Assembly: GCF_014042355.1 (NCBI RefSeq)
Contig: NZ_JACEZU010000002.1
Location: 1-64,000, forward strand
Reading direction: 5' to 3'
DNA length: 64,000 nt
From: Rugamonas apoptosis
Lineage (GTDB): Bacteria > Pseudomonadota > Gammaproteobacteria > Burkholderiales > Burkholderiaceae_D
Made by a program: the position numbers and the translations under genes
Notes under the pieces: model-generated
What the model was told of the DNA's origin: nothing
Database searches by the model: none
The model's input: the letters and a program-made list of their open reading frames with translations, nothing else
Shown: in pieces, positions 43,572 through 52,752 of the stretch
How the letters are laid out: each line of letters opens with the position of its first letter
How positions within the stretch are numbered: position 1 is the stretch's first letter

Positions 43572-44270
43572 ATGCGCATTTTGTTAGTTGAAGACCACAC
43601 CGAGCTGTCACGCTGGCTGTCCAAGGCCCTGCGCGACGCCCATCTGACGGTCGAATGCGCCGATAACGGCGCCGACGCCGACGCCCTGCTGCACACCCAG
43701 GACTACGCGCTGGTGATCCTGGACCTGACCCTGCCGCGCATGGACGGGCTGGAAGTGCTCAAGCGCCTGCGCACCCGCGCCGCGCCGCGCGGCCAGACCC
43801 CGGTGCTGATCCTGACGGCCCGCGGCGGCCTCGATGACCGGGTGCAGGGCCTGAACCAGGGCGCCGACGATTACCTGGCCAAGCCGTTCGAGCTGGCCGA
43901 GCTGGAGGCGCGGGTGCGCGCCCTGCTGCGCCGCAGCGTGGGCAACGAGGCGCTGGTGCACCACTGCGGCAGCCTCAGTTTCGACACGGTGACGCGCTGC
44001 TTCAGCTATGGCGGCGCGACGCTGGCCCTGACGCCGCGCGAGCACGCCGTGCTGGAGGCACTGATTTCCCGCTCCGGCCGCGCCGTCTCCAAGGAAAAGC
44101 TGTTCGACGAAGTGTTCGCGCTGGACGACGACGCCAACCTGGACGCGATCGAACTGTACATCCACCGGGTCCGCAAAAAGCTCGACAACGGCGCGCCCGA
44201 CGCCGCCATGATCACCACGTTGCGCGGCATCGGCTACCTGCTGCAACCGCGCAGCGCCGTCGGCGGCTAA
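43572..44270 (+). CDS. tctD: OmpR-type response regulator, TctD-like
   Basis: A 232-residue regulator. Receiver domain at residues 1-115 with phospho-acceptor Asp51 (LVILDLTLPRMDG), acidic pocket residues E7-D8 and Lys104 (DYLAKPF), then an OmpR winged helix with ELYIHRVRKKL and TLRGIGYLL. Its stop touches the start of the kinase gene. TctD proteins control tricarboxylate uptake; the adjacent TctC-like receptor and porin support this role. The start at 43572 begins right at the receiver fold. Confidence 0.88.
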   Translation: MRILLVEDHTELSRWLSKALRDAHLTVECADNGADADALLHTQDYALVILDLTLPRMDGLEVLKRLRTRAAPRGQTPVLILTARGGLDDRVQGLNQGADDYLAKPFELAELEARVRALLRRSVGNEALVHHCGSLSFDTVTRCFSYGGATLALTPREHAVLEALISRSGRAVSKEKLFDEVFALDDDANLDAIELYIHRVRKKLDNGAPDAAMITTLRGIGYLLQPRSAVGG

Positions 44271-45758
44271 ATGACGGCGCGCCCGTCCCGCCTGGCCGCG
44301 CTGCGGCGCCGGACCGGCCAGGGCGCGCCGCTGGGCAGCCTGCGCGGCCAGCTGCTGCGCTGGTTGCTGGTGCCGCTGATCGTGCTGGTGATCCTGAACG
44401 CCATCTCCGTCTACCGCAACGCGCTCGACGCGGCCGACATGGCCTACGACCGCTCGCTGCTGGCCTCCACCCGGGCGCTGGCCGAGCGAGTGCACGTCGT
44501 CGACGGCAAGGTGGTGGCCGACGTCCCCTACGTGGCGCTCGACAGCTTCGAGACGGACACCCTGGGCCGCATCTACTACAAGGTGACCGGCATCCACGGC
44601 GAAACCGTGTCCGGCTACGACGACCTGCCGCCGGTGCCGGCCAACGTGCCGCGCTCGCAAGCCTATCCGGCGCTGGTGCGCTTCTATCACGCCACCTACA
44701 ACGGCCAGCCGGTACGCATCGCCGCGCTGCTGCAGCCCGTGTACGACGACTCCATGCGCGGCATCGCCCTGATCCAGGTGGGCGAAACGCTGGACGCGCG
44801 GCGCGGCCTGTCGAACCAGATCCTGTTCGACACCCTGCTGTGGCAAGCGGGCCTGCTGCTGGCGCTGGCGCTGCTGGTGTGGTTCGCCGTGCGGCTGGTG
44901 CTGCAGCCCCTGATGCGCCTGAAACTGGAAGTGGAAACGCGCAGCCTGAACGACCTGTCGGACGTGGACCCGGCCTTGGTGCACAAGGAAGTGCGGCCGC
45001 TGGTGGCCGCCATGAACACCTCGATGGCGCGCCTGCAAAGCCTGATCGCCAACCAGCGCCGCTTCATCGCCGACGCCTCGCACCAGCTGCGCACCCCGCT
45101 CACGGTGCTCAAGACCCAGGCCGAACTGGCACTGCGCGAATGCGACCGCCCCCAAGCCGATCCGGCGCAGATGAAAGCGGCCCTGCGCGACATCGTGCGC
45201 AGCATCGCCGCCACCACCGATTCCACCGTCAACCTGGCCAACCGCTTGCTCACGTTGGCGCGCATCGAGCATGGCGGCCAGGGTGGCGACCATGCGGCGC
45301 TGGCGCCCGTGTCGTTGCGCGACGTGGCGCGCCAGGTGGGACTGGAACTGGCGATCGCCGCCGTGACCAAGCAGATCGACTTATCGTTGGAAGGCGAGCA
45401 GCCGGCCATGGTGCAAGGCCAACCGTTGTTGCTGCACGAACTGGTGGCCAACCTGGTGGACAACGCGCTGCGCTATTCGCCGCCGGGCGGCACGGTGGTG
45501 CTGCGGGTGACGGAAAATGAACACGGCGCCACGCTGGAAGTGGAAGACAGCGGCCCCGGCATCGCCGCCGCCGAGCGGGAAAAAGTGTTCTCCCCGTTCT
45601 ACCGGGCCTCGGCCACGATGGAGCGCAACCCCGGCGGCGCCGGCCTGGGCCTGGCCATCGTGCGCGACATCGCGGCCCTGCATGGCGCCAGCATCACACT
45701 GGCCGACGCGGCCGGGCCGCACGGCTTGCTGGTGCGGGTGGCATTTCCCGTGCGGTAG
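44271..45758 (+). CDS. tctE: Sensor histidine kinase, TctE-like
   Basis: A 495-residue membrane kinase: helix at about residues 30-50, periplasmic sensor of ~140 residues, second helix near 190-215, HAMP, then the H box FIADASHQLRTPL with His271, and the ATPase domain with N, G1 and G2 motifs (NLVDNALRYSP, DSGPGIA, GGAGLGLAIV). It directly abuts tctD, so the two are made together. It probably senses a carboxylate directly or through the TctC-like receptor. Confidence 0.9.
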   Translation: MTARPSRLAALRRRTGQGAPLGSLRGQLLRWLLVPLIVLVILNAISVYRNALDAADMAYDRSLLASTRALAERVHVVDGKVVADVPYVALDSFETDTLGRIYYKVTGIHGETVSGYDDLPPVPANVPRSQAYPALVRFYHATYNGQPVRIAALLQPVYDDSMRGIALIQVGETLDARRGLSNQILFDTLLWQAGLLLALALLVWFAVRLVLQPLMRLKLEVETRSLNDLSDVDPALVHKEVRPLVAAMNTSMARLQSLIANQRRFIADASHQLRTPLTVLKTQAELALRECDRPQADPAQMKAALRDIVRSIAATTDSTVNLANRLLTLARIEHGGQGGDHAALAPVSLRDVARQVGLELAIAAVTKQIDLSLEGEQPAMVQGQPLLLHELVANLVDNALRYSPPGGTVVLRVTENEHGATLEVEDSGPGIAAAEREKVFSPFYRASATMERNPGGAGLGLAIVRDIAALHGASITLADAAGPHGLLVRVAFPVR

Positions 45759-45842
45759 GACGGCCGCCGAAAATTGCCATATTATTAATTTTGTGTCATG
45801 ATTGCATTTCTCAGCGATCGTCTGCCAGCCCTGAAGGCCAAC

Positions 45843-47183
45843 ATGAAAAGCAATGCAGTCGCCACCCGCCTCGCCATGCTCGTTTGCGCGCTCCTGGCCG
45901 CTTGTGGCGGCGGGAGTCAACCGGCTGCGCCGGGCACCGTCACCTTAAGCGCCAGCGTCAGCAATTTAACGGCCGCGGGCCTGGTGCTATCGAATGGCAC
46001 GGACAAGGTGACCGTGCCCGCCAACGCCACCAGCGTCGCCTTCCCGACCGCAATGGCCCGCGGCGGCGCCTACAACGTGAGCATTGCCAGTCAACCGCCG
46101 GGATTCACGGATATTTGCGCGCTGAGCGGCGGCACGGGCACGGCAAGCGACGTCAACGCGATCAACATCGCCGTCTCATGCCGTCCGGCCGTCGCCGTCG
46201 TCACCACGTTCGCCGGCAGCGGCACGCCGGGTCACGCCGATGGGGCTGGTGCCGCCGCCAGTTTTAATGGTCCGGGGCATATCGCCGTCGATGCCGCCGG
46301 CAACCTGTATGTGGCCGACACCGGCAATCACACGATCCGCAAGATCACGCCCGATGGCAACGTCTCGACGCTGGCCGGGAGCGGCACGCCCGGCAACGCC
46401 AATGGCATGGGGGCGGCGGCCAGTTTCAACAACCCATCGGGCGTTGCCGTCGACGCCACGGGCAATGTCTACGTGGCCGATTTCCGCAACAACCTGATCA
46501 GAAAGATCACGCCGGCCGGCCTGGTCACGACACTGGCCGGCGATGGCAGCCATAACAGCGCAAATGGCGCCGCCATGTCCGCCAGCTTCGCATTTCCTGG
46601 CGACGTCACGCTCGACTCCGCCGGCAATCTCTATGTCGCCGACGTCGACAACTACCTGATCCGCAAGGTCAGCCCGGCGGGGTTGGTGTCGACCTACGCC
46701 GGCATCGGCAGCCCAGCCATGCCCTATTACGGCAACGGTCCGGCCGCGACCGCATCGTTCAACCTGCCCGCCAGCGTGCGCGCGGACGCCTCGGGCAACG
46801 TCTATGTGGCGGATAATCGCAACAATTCGATACGCAAGATTTCGGCCGACGGCATGGTCACCTCAGTCGCCGGCGACCTTTACGCCAAGAGTGGCAGGGT
46901 CAATGGCACGGGAACCGCGGCGACATTTTCCGCGCCCAATGGCATCGCCATGGACGCGTCGGGCAATATCTACGTGGCCGATTCCGGCAACAATTTGATC
47001 CGCAAGATCAGCGCCGCAGGCGTGGTGACGACGATCGCCGGCAACGCCAGCGACCAGAGTGTCAATGGCACCGGAACCGCGGCCAGCTTCCGCGATCCGG
47101 CCGGCGTGGCGGTGGACGGCGCCGGCAACGTCTACGTCTCCGATTCAGGCAGCAACTTGATCCGCAAGATCAGCGCGCAGTGA
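45843..47183 (+). CDS. NHL-repeat lipoprotein
   Basis: A 446-residue exported lipoprotein: signal peptide MKSNAVATRLAMLVCALLAAC with lipobox Cys 21, a ~110-residue beta-rich part, then six NHL repeats of about 55 residues, each with GNxYVADxxNNxIRKI and VTTxAG motifs, making a six-bladed propeller. AAGG just before the ATG at 45843 sets the start over one at 45798. NHL propellers bind protein or sugar partners; no catalytic residue set is visible. Convergent with the chemoreceptor gene; cargo unknown. Confidence 0.85.
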   Translation: MKSNAVATRLAMLVCALLAACGGGSQPAAPGTVTLSASVSNLTAAGLVLSNGTDKVTVPANATSVAFPTAMARGGAYNVSIASQPPGFTDICALSGGTGTASDVNAINIAVSCRPAVAVVTTFAGSGTPGHADGAGAAASFNGPGHIAVDAAGNLYVADTGNHTIRKITPDGNVSTLAGSGTPGNANGMGAAASFNNPSGVAVDATGNVYVADFRNNLIRKITPAGLVTTLAGDGSHNSANGAAMSASFAFPGDVTLDSAGNLYVADVDNYLIRKVSPAGLVSTYAGIGSPAMPYYGNGPAATASFNLPASVRADASGNVYVADNRNNSIRKISADGMVTSVAGDLYAKSGRVNGTGTAATFSAPNGIAMDASGNIYVADSGNNLIRKISAAGVVTTIAGNASDQSVNGTGTAASFRDPAGVAVDGAGNVYVSDSGSNLIRKISAQ

Positions 47184-47246
47184 CCGTGAGCGGCGGATTA
47201 CGGCGGCGTGGCGACACTTGCCCGATGCCCATCCGCCGCTATCCCA

Positions 47247-49127
47247 TCAATCCCGCTCGTCGAGCTTGAACACGCTGACCACGGCCGCCAGATTGGCCGC
47301 CTGTTCCTGCAGCGAGGCGGCGGCCGCCGCCGCTTGCTCCACCAGCGCCGCGTTCTGCTGCGTGGTGCTGTCGATTTCCGTGACGGCCAGGTTGACCTGG
47401 GCGATGCCGTCGCTCTGCTCGTGGCTGGCCGACACGATCTCGCCCATGATGCTGGTCACCTGCCCGACCGAGGCGACGATCCTGGCCATGGTGGCGCCCG
47501 CCTCGTCCACCAGCGCGCCGCCGGCGTCGACTTTGGCGACGGAGTCGCCGATCAGCTCCTTGATCTCCTTGGCCGCCGCCGCGCTGCGCTGGGCCAGGTT
47601 GCGCACTTCCGACGCCACCACCGCGAAGCCGCGCCCCTGCTCACCGGCGCGCGCCGCCTCCACCGCCGCGTTCAAGGCCAGGATGTTGGTCTGGAACGCG
47701 ATGCCATCGATCACGCCGATGATGTCGACGATCTTGCGCGAACTGTCCTTGATCGAGGCCATCGTCTCCACCACCCGGCCCACCACCGCGCCCCCCTGGG
47801 TGGCGTAGCCGGACGCCGACTGCACCAATTCATTGGCATGGCGCGCGCTGTCGGCGTTCTGGGTCACGGTGGCCGTCAACTGCTCCATCGCGGACGCCGT
47901 CTGCTCCAGGCTGGAGGCCTGCCCTTCCGTGCGGGCCGACAGATCCAGGTTGCCGCTGGCGATCTCGCGCGATGCGAGGGCCATGGTTTCCGTGCTGTTG
48001 CGTACTTCCCGTATGGTGTGATTGAGCGAGGACACGAAACGGTTGAAGGCGTCGGCCAGCAAGCCGATCTCGTCGCCCGACTCCACCGTCATGCGGCGCG
48101 ACAGGTCGCCATTGCCGTCGGCGATCTGGCCCAGCATCTGCGCCGCGCGCGCCACCGGCGCGGCCATGGCGCGGCTCACCAGGTAGATGATGAACAGGCC
48201 GATGCCGCCGCCCACCAGGCCGCCCACCAGCGCCGCCAGCAATACGGAACGGGTCACCTGGCCCAGCACTTCGTGCTCGGGCACTTCCGCGATCACGTAC
48301 ATATTCAGTTCCGGCACGAACGACGAGGCGACGATGCGCTTGCCGTCCGGCGCGCTGTAACTGGCCGTGGCGAATGGCTGGCCGCCCAGCAGCTTGCCGC
48401 TCAGCTCCTCGCCAAAGCCGGGCAAATCCTTCATGAAATGCTTGCTGTCGGCCAGTTGCGGATCGCGGTGCACGAGCAGCATGCCGTTGGGCCGCACCAG
48501 GTAGACGAAGCCCGACGCGCCGATCTTGTCGTTGCGGATGGTCTCGGCCAGCTTGTCCACCGACAGCCCGAGGCTGCCCACGCCGATCTTGCCGTCGCCG
48601 GCGTCGAAGCGGGTGTTGATGAACACGTTATAAGTGGTGCTGCCCTGTTCCTTGTCCAGGTTCAGCGTATAGGGCTTGCCGCTGGCGAGAAAGCCGTAGA
48701 ACCACTGATCCGATGGCGCGTTCTTGTCGACCGTGCGGCGGAAACCCGTCTCGTCATAATACTTGCCGGTGGCGGCCGAGACCCAGGACACGGACGCCGC
48801 CTTGCTGACTTTTTTCGCGCTTTGCGCATAGGCGATCCAGGCCGCGTCGCCGCTCTCGGGCAGGCCGGCCTTCTCCCAGTCCAGCAGGAAAGTGTTGGCG
48901 CTGATGGCCAGCGCCGACGCGACCGGTTCGCCGATCTGGCGCAGGATGTCGTTGCGGATCTCGCCCACCACGGCCGGCAACTCCTGCTCCACCACGCGCG
49001 CGCGGATAGTGTTGCCCGTCATGACCACACTGAGCGTGGCCGACAGCGCCAGGAACAACAGCAGGCAAAGTGCCATGCTCGACATCAGCTTTTGCTGGAT
49101 CGACAGGCGGCGTAGGAATTCAGACAT
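47247..49127 (-). CDS. Methyl-accepting chemotaxis protein with Cache-type sensor
   Basis: A 626-residue chemoreceptor. Membrane helix at residues ~12-35, a periplasmic Cache-like domain of ~280 residues, second helix near 315-340, a HAMP domain, and a cytoplasmic signalling hairpin with the invariant tip [20 protein letters not shown] and methylation helices. GGGGAGAG directly before the ATG at 49127 sets the start. Cache domains bind small ligands such as amino acids or organic acids; the ligand is unknown. A single gene, convergent with the NHL lipoprotein and about 320 bp from the hom terminator. Confidence 0.92.
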   Translation of the reverse strand: MSEFLRRLSIQQKLMSSMALCLLLFLALSATLSVVMTGNTIRARVVEQELPAVVGEIRNDILRQIGEPVASALAISANTFLLDWEKAGLPESGDAAWIAYAQSAKKVSKAASVSWVSAATGKYYDETGFRRTVDKNAPSDQWFYGFLASGKPYTLNLDKEQGSTTYNVFINTRFDAGDGKIGVGSLGLSVDKLAETIRNDKIGASGFVYLVRPNGMLLVHRDPQLADSKHFMKDLPGFGEELSGKLLGGQPFATASYSAPDGKRIVASSFVPELNMYVIAEVPEHEVLGQVTRSVLLAALVGGLVGGGIGLFIIYLVSRAMAAPVARAAQMLGQIADGNGDLSRRMTVESGDEIGLLADAFNRFVSSLNHTIREVRNSTETMALASREIASGNLDLSARTEGQASSLEQTASAMEQLTATVTQNADSARHANELVQSASGYATQGGAVVGRVVETMASIKDSSRKIVDIIGVIDGIAFQTNILALNAAVEAARAGEQGRGFAVVASEVRNLAQRSAAAAKEIKELIGDSVAKVDAGGALVDEAGATMARIVASVGQVTSIMGEIVSASHEQSDGIAQVNLAVTEIDSTTQQNAALVEQAAAAAASLQEQAANLAAVVSVFKLDERD

Positions 49128-49445
49128 GTGCTCTCCCCCCGGAATGTGAATTGGCGCTCTGACGGCGACCTGATGACTGCGCATGCCGCGCTGGCCGCAC
49201 GAGCGACGCGCCGGCCACGATGAATCCAGCGTAATCGATTTCCATTCCACATTGCAACGAACTGTATGCAGCGGGAACAGTGCCCCATCCCGCCGTCCAG
49301 GCGCCCACCACAAGCCCCGCCCGGCCGCCCACGACGCACGCCATCCTGGGTAGCTGGACGGCAATAGTCGCTATCACTGTACCGCTATGAAAGGCGTTGC
49401 GCCACCGCCGCATCGATGGCCCGCGCATGCTGTCGTTTTACGGCG
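49128..49445. other. Promoter region of the chemoreceptor gene
   Basis: About 320 bp without a supported gene, between the hom terminator and the chemoreceptor start on the same strand. I did not find a clear sigma-28 promoter or palindrome in it. Confidence 0.35.
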
Positions 49446-49487
49446 AAAAAAAAAAGAGGCCAGCGCCCGTTGCCGGGGGCTGGCCTC
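49446..49487 (-). terminator. Rho-independent terminator of homoserine dehydrogenase gene
   Basis: On the minus strand GAGGCCAGC (49487-49479) pairs with GCTGGCCTC (49464-49456) and is followed by a run of ten T (49455-49446). It begins 26 bp past the hom stop codon. Confidence 0.93.
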
Positions 49488-49512
49488 GTCGCCGCGCGGG
49501 CGGGCTGGGTGT

Positions 49513-50835
49513 TTAGCTCAGGTTTTCCAGGCGGATCTTGGTCACGCTGCCGAACACGCTGGCCAGGCCTTCCATCTTGGCGATGGCCGCTTCCACGTTC
49601 TTTTCCTGGGTCTGGTGGGTCAGGATGATGATGTCGGTGCGGATCTCGCCTTCGGCCGGTTCCTTCTGCAGCATGGCGTCGATCGAGATGGTGGCGTCGG
49701 CCAGGATACGGGTCAGGTCGGCCAGCACGCCGGGCTGGTCGGCCACGTTCATGCGCAGGTAATAGCTGGTGGTGATCTCGGACATCGGCAGGATCTCGAT
49801 GTCGGTCATCTCGTTGGGCTGGAACGCCAGGTGCGGCACGCGGTGTTCCGGATCGGCCGTGGCCAGGCGGGTGATGTCGACCAGGTCGGCGATCACGGCC
49901 GACGCGGTCGGCTCGGCGCCGGCGCCCTTGCCGTAGTACAGCGTGGCGCCCACGGCGTCGCCCTGCACCAGCACCGCGTTCATGGCGCCTTCCACGTTGG
50001 CGATCAGGCGCTTGGCCGGGATCAGGGTCGGGTGCACGCGCAGCTCCACGCCTTCCGTGCCGTTGACCTTGGCGCGCTTGGCGATGCCCAGCAGCTTGAT
50101 GCGGTAACCCAGTTGCTCGGCGTAGCGGATGTCGACGGCGTTCAGCTTGGAGATGCCTTCCACGTACGCCTTGTCGAACTGCACCGGAATGCCGAACGCG
50201 ATCGCGGCCAGGATGGTGGCCTTGTGCGCCGCGTCCACGCCTTCGATGTCGAAAGTGGGGTCGGCTTCCGCGTAGCCCAGTTCCTGCGCCTGCTTGAGCA
50301 CGGTGGCGAAGTCCAGGCCCTTGTCGCGCATCTCGGACAGGATGAAGTTGGTGGTGCCGTTGATGATGCCGGCCAGCCAGTCGATGCGGTTGGCCGTCAA
50401 GCCTTCGCGCAGCGCCTTGATGATGGGGATGCCGCCGGCCACGGCCGCCTCGAACGCCACCATCACGCCTTTGTCCTGGGCGGCGGCGAAGATCTCGTTG
50501 CCGTGCACGGCCAGCAAGGCCTTGTTGGCCGTGACCACGTGCTTGCCGTTGGCGATCGCTTGCATCACCAGCGCCTTGGCCGTGTCGTAGCCGCCGATCA
50601 GCTCGACGACGATGTCGATTTCCGGATCGTTGACGATGTCGAATGGATCAGCCACCACCTTGACCTGGCCGCCGGTGCGCTCCTTGGCCCGTTCCAGGTT
50701 GCGGGCCGAGACGGCCACCACTTCAATCCCGCGGCCGGCGCGGCGGCGGATTTCTTCCTGGTTGCGGCGCAACACGTTGAACGTACCGGCGCCAACGTTG
50801 CCGACACCTAACAGACCTACTTTGATGGGATTCAT
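49513..50835 (-). CDS. hom: Homoserine dehydrogenase
   Basis: A 440-residue monofunctional enzyme that reduces aspartate semialdehyde to homoserine for threonine and methionine synthesis. It opens with the NAD(P) site VGLLGVGNVGAGTF, has GIINGTTNFILSEM in the catalytic domain, and ends with an ACT domain (MNVADQPGVLADLTRILADA) for feedback by threonine. The start at 50835 matches family length; upstream ATGs would add residues without homology. It follows an alanine transaminase gene by 74 bp on the same strand. Confidence 0.95.
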   Translation of the reverse strand: MNPIKVGLLGVGNVGAGTFNVLRRNQEEIRRRAGRGIEVVAVSARNLERAKERTGGQVKVVADPFDIVNDPEIDIVVELIGGYDTAKALVMQAIANGKHVVTANKALLAVHGNEIFAAAQDKGVMVAFEAAVAGGIPIIKALREGLTANRIDWLAGIINGTTNFILSEMRDKGLDFATVLKQAQELGYAEADPTFDIEGVDAAHKATILAAIAFGIPVQFDKAYVEGISKLNAVDIRYAEQLGYRIKLLGIAKRAKVNGTEGVELRVHPTLIPAKRLIANVEGAMNAVLVQGDAVGATLYYGKGAGAEPTASAVIADLVDITRLATADPEHRVPHLAFQPNEMTDIEILPMSEITTSYYLRMNVADQPGVLADLTRILADATISIDAMLQKEPAEGEIRTDIIILTHQTQEKNVEAAIAKMEGLASVFGSVTKIRLENLS

Positions 50836-50909
50836 AACAACACTCGTTTCATTACGGTGATAGCAGGCGCCGCGTCGGCGGCGCCCGGTTGATAAGGGGC
50901 GGAAACGGC

Positions 50910-52142
50910 TCAATAGCCCAGGCTGTGACGCTTGCGGTAGCTTTCCATGAAGCGCGCGATGCGGCCGAACGCTTCCGTCATATCGTCCGTGTTCGGCAGG
51001 AACACGACGCGGAAGTGGTCATGGTTGATCCAGTTGAAGCCACTGCCCTGGACGATCAGCACTTTGGTTTCCGCCAGCAGTTCGTATGCGAATTGCTGGT
51101 CGTCCGCGATCGGGTAGATCTTCGGATCGAGGCGCGGGAACATGTACAGCGCCGCTTTCGGCTTGACGCAGGTGATGCCGGGAATATCGGTCAGCAGCTG
51201 GTAAGCCAGGTCGCGTTGCTTCAACAGGCGTCCGCCCGGTCCCACCAGGTCTTGTATGCTCTGGTAGCCGCCCAGCGCAGTCTGGATCGCAAACTGGCCT
51301 GGCGCGTTGGCGCACAAACGCATCGAGGCCAGCATGTTGAGGCCCTCGATGTAATCTTTGGCATGGCCCTTCTCGCCCGACACCACCATCCAGCCGGAAC
51401 GGTAGCCGCAGGAACGGTAATTCTTGGACAGGCCGTTGAAGGTCACGCACAGCACGTCGTCGGCCAGCGAGGCGATCGACACGTGCTGGGCTTCGTCGTA
51501 CAGCACCTTGTCGTAGATCTCGTCGGCGTAGATGATCAGCTGGTTCTGGCGCGCGATCTCGATGATCTCGCGCAGCAGTTCGACCGGGTACAGCGCCCCG
51601 GTCGGGTTATTCGGGTTGATGATGACGATGGCGCGCGTGTTGGACGTGATCTTGCTGCGGATATCGGCCAGGTCCGGATACCAGTCCTGCTGCTCGTCGC
51701 AGATATAGTGCACCGGCGTGCCGCCCGACAGGCTGACGGCGGCCGTCCACAGCGGGTAGTCGGGTGCCGGCACCAGCACCTCGTCGCCCGTGTTGAGCAG
51801 CGCGTTCATGGCCATCACGATCAGTTCGGAGGCGCCATTGCCGAGGTAAATGTCGTCGATGGTGACGCCGCGGATATTCTTGCCTTGCGTGTAATGCATC
51901 ACCGCCTTGCGCGGCGCGAACATGCCCTTGGAATCCGTGTAACCGGCCGCGTTGGGCAGGTTGACCATCATGTCGTGCACGATCTCATCGGGTGGATCAA
52001 AGCCGAACACCGCCAAGTTGCCAATATTCAACTTCGTGATCTTGTGTCCTTCTTCCTCCATTTGCCGGGCTTTTTCCGGCACCGGCCCGCGGATCTCGTA
52101 GCACACTTCCGCAAGTTTGTTCGATTTATGAATCGGTCGCAA
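50910..52142 (-). CDS. alaA: Alanine-synthesising aminotransferase (AlaA/AlaC type), TTG start
   Basis: A 410-residue class I aminotransferase. I set the start at a TTG (52142) because AGGA lies seven bases upstream and the protein then begins MRPIHKSNKLAEVCYEIRGP, the family's usual N-terminus; an ATG at 52205 adds unrelated residues. The PLP lysine is in FNGLSKNYRSCGYR. It converts pyruvate and glutamate into alanine and 2-oxoglutarate. It precedes hom in the same direction, as in many betaproteobacteria. The use of TTG may lower expression. Confidence 0.92.
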   Translation of the reverse strand: MRPIHKSNKLAEVCYEIRGPVPEKARQMEEEGHKITKLNIGNLAVFGFDPPDEIVHDMMVNLPNAAGYTDSKGMFAPRKAVMHYTQGKNIRGVTIDDIYLGNGASELIVMAMNALLNTGDEVLVPAPDYPLWTAAVSLSGGTPVHYICDEQQDWYPDLADIRSKITSNTRAIVIINPNNPTGALYPVELLREIIEIARQNQLIIYADEIYDKVLYDEAQHVSIASLADDVLCVTFNGLSKNYRSCGYRSGWMVVSGEKGHAKDYIEGLNMLASMRLCANAPGQFAIQTALGGYQSIQDLVGPGGRLLKQRDLAYQLLTDIPGITCVKPKAALYMFPRLDPKIYPIADDQQFAYELLAETKVLIVQGSGFNWINHDHFRVVFLPNTDDMTEAFGRIARFMESYRKRHSLGY

Positions 52143-52353
52143 AATAAAATCCTGTGTTGGTGAGGCAAAACGTCGCGGCCTGCCAAAATACCGGCGCTGG
52201 CCCATGCTGCAATGCGAAAAGACCCATTCTGCCGAAAGCCTCCCATTTAATCAACCTTTGCGGGGGGCGGCCCCAGGAAAAACGCTACAATGACGCTTCT
52301 TTTTCCGACCAATGACCGCGACGAGTCGTCCAGACCGCTCGTCTTTACCGCCT

Positions 52354-52752
52354 ATGAAGCTCCACGCCAGCAGTACCCAACAATACCAGACCGTCACCGG
52401 CTACGATGACACCGGGGTCGAAATCAACGCCCAGCGCTATAACTTCAGCCTGATCGTGCTGCCGGAAACGGCGCCCCGGGCCTGGGGTGCGCCCGTCTTC
52501 GAGCAACTGACGGAAGCCCATTTCAACGACATCCTGGCACTGGCGCCCGACGTCGTGATCCTGGGCACGGGTGAGCGCCAGCGTTTCATCCACCCCAAGC
52601 TGACGGCCGCGCTGACCATGCGCCGCATCGGCGTCGAGTGCATGGACAACCAGGCAGCTTGCCGGACTTACAACATCCTGATGGGCGAAGGCCGCAAGGT
52701 CACGCTGGCCTTGATCCTGGGTGGAAACGCGGGCGCGGGTGAGCCGGCCTGA
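52354..52752 (+). CDS. Mth938-like domain protein
   Basis: A small protein of about 132 residues (an ATG at 52312 would add 14). It shows the fold's signatures TGYDDTGVEINAQRYNFSLI, DVVILGTGERQRFIHP and GVECMDNQAACRTYNIL, typical of Mth938-domain (DUF498) proteins, whose function in bacteria is unknown; eukaryotic relatives assist assembly of respiratory complex I. Its stop overlaps the arnT start by one base (TGATG), so it is co-translated with the L-Ara4N genes though unlikely to be part of that pathway. Confidence 0.82.
   Translation: MKLHASSTQQYQTVTGYDDTGVEINAQRYNFSLIVLPETAPRAWGAPVFEQLTEAHFNDILALAPDVVILGTGERQRFIHPKLTAALTMRRIGVECMDNQAACRTYNILMGEGRKVTLALILGGNAGAGEPA

Noticed and set aside
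43608..45293. Long minus-strand open frame opposite tctD/tctE
   Set aside because: His/Gln/Arg-rich text typical of the reverse frame of GC-rich genes; the plus strand has clear receiver and kinase motifs.
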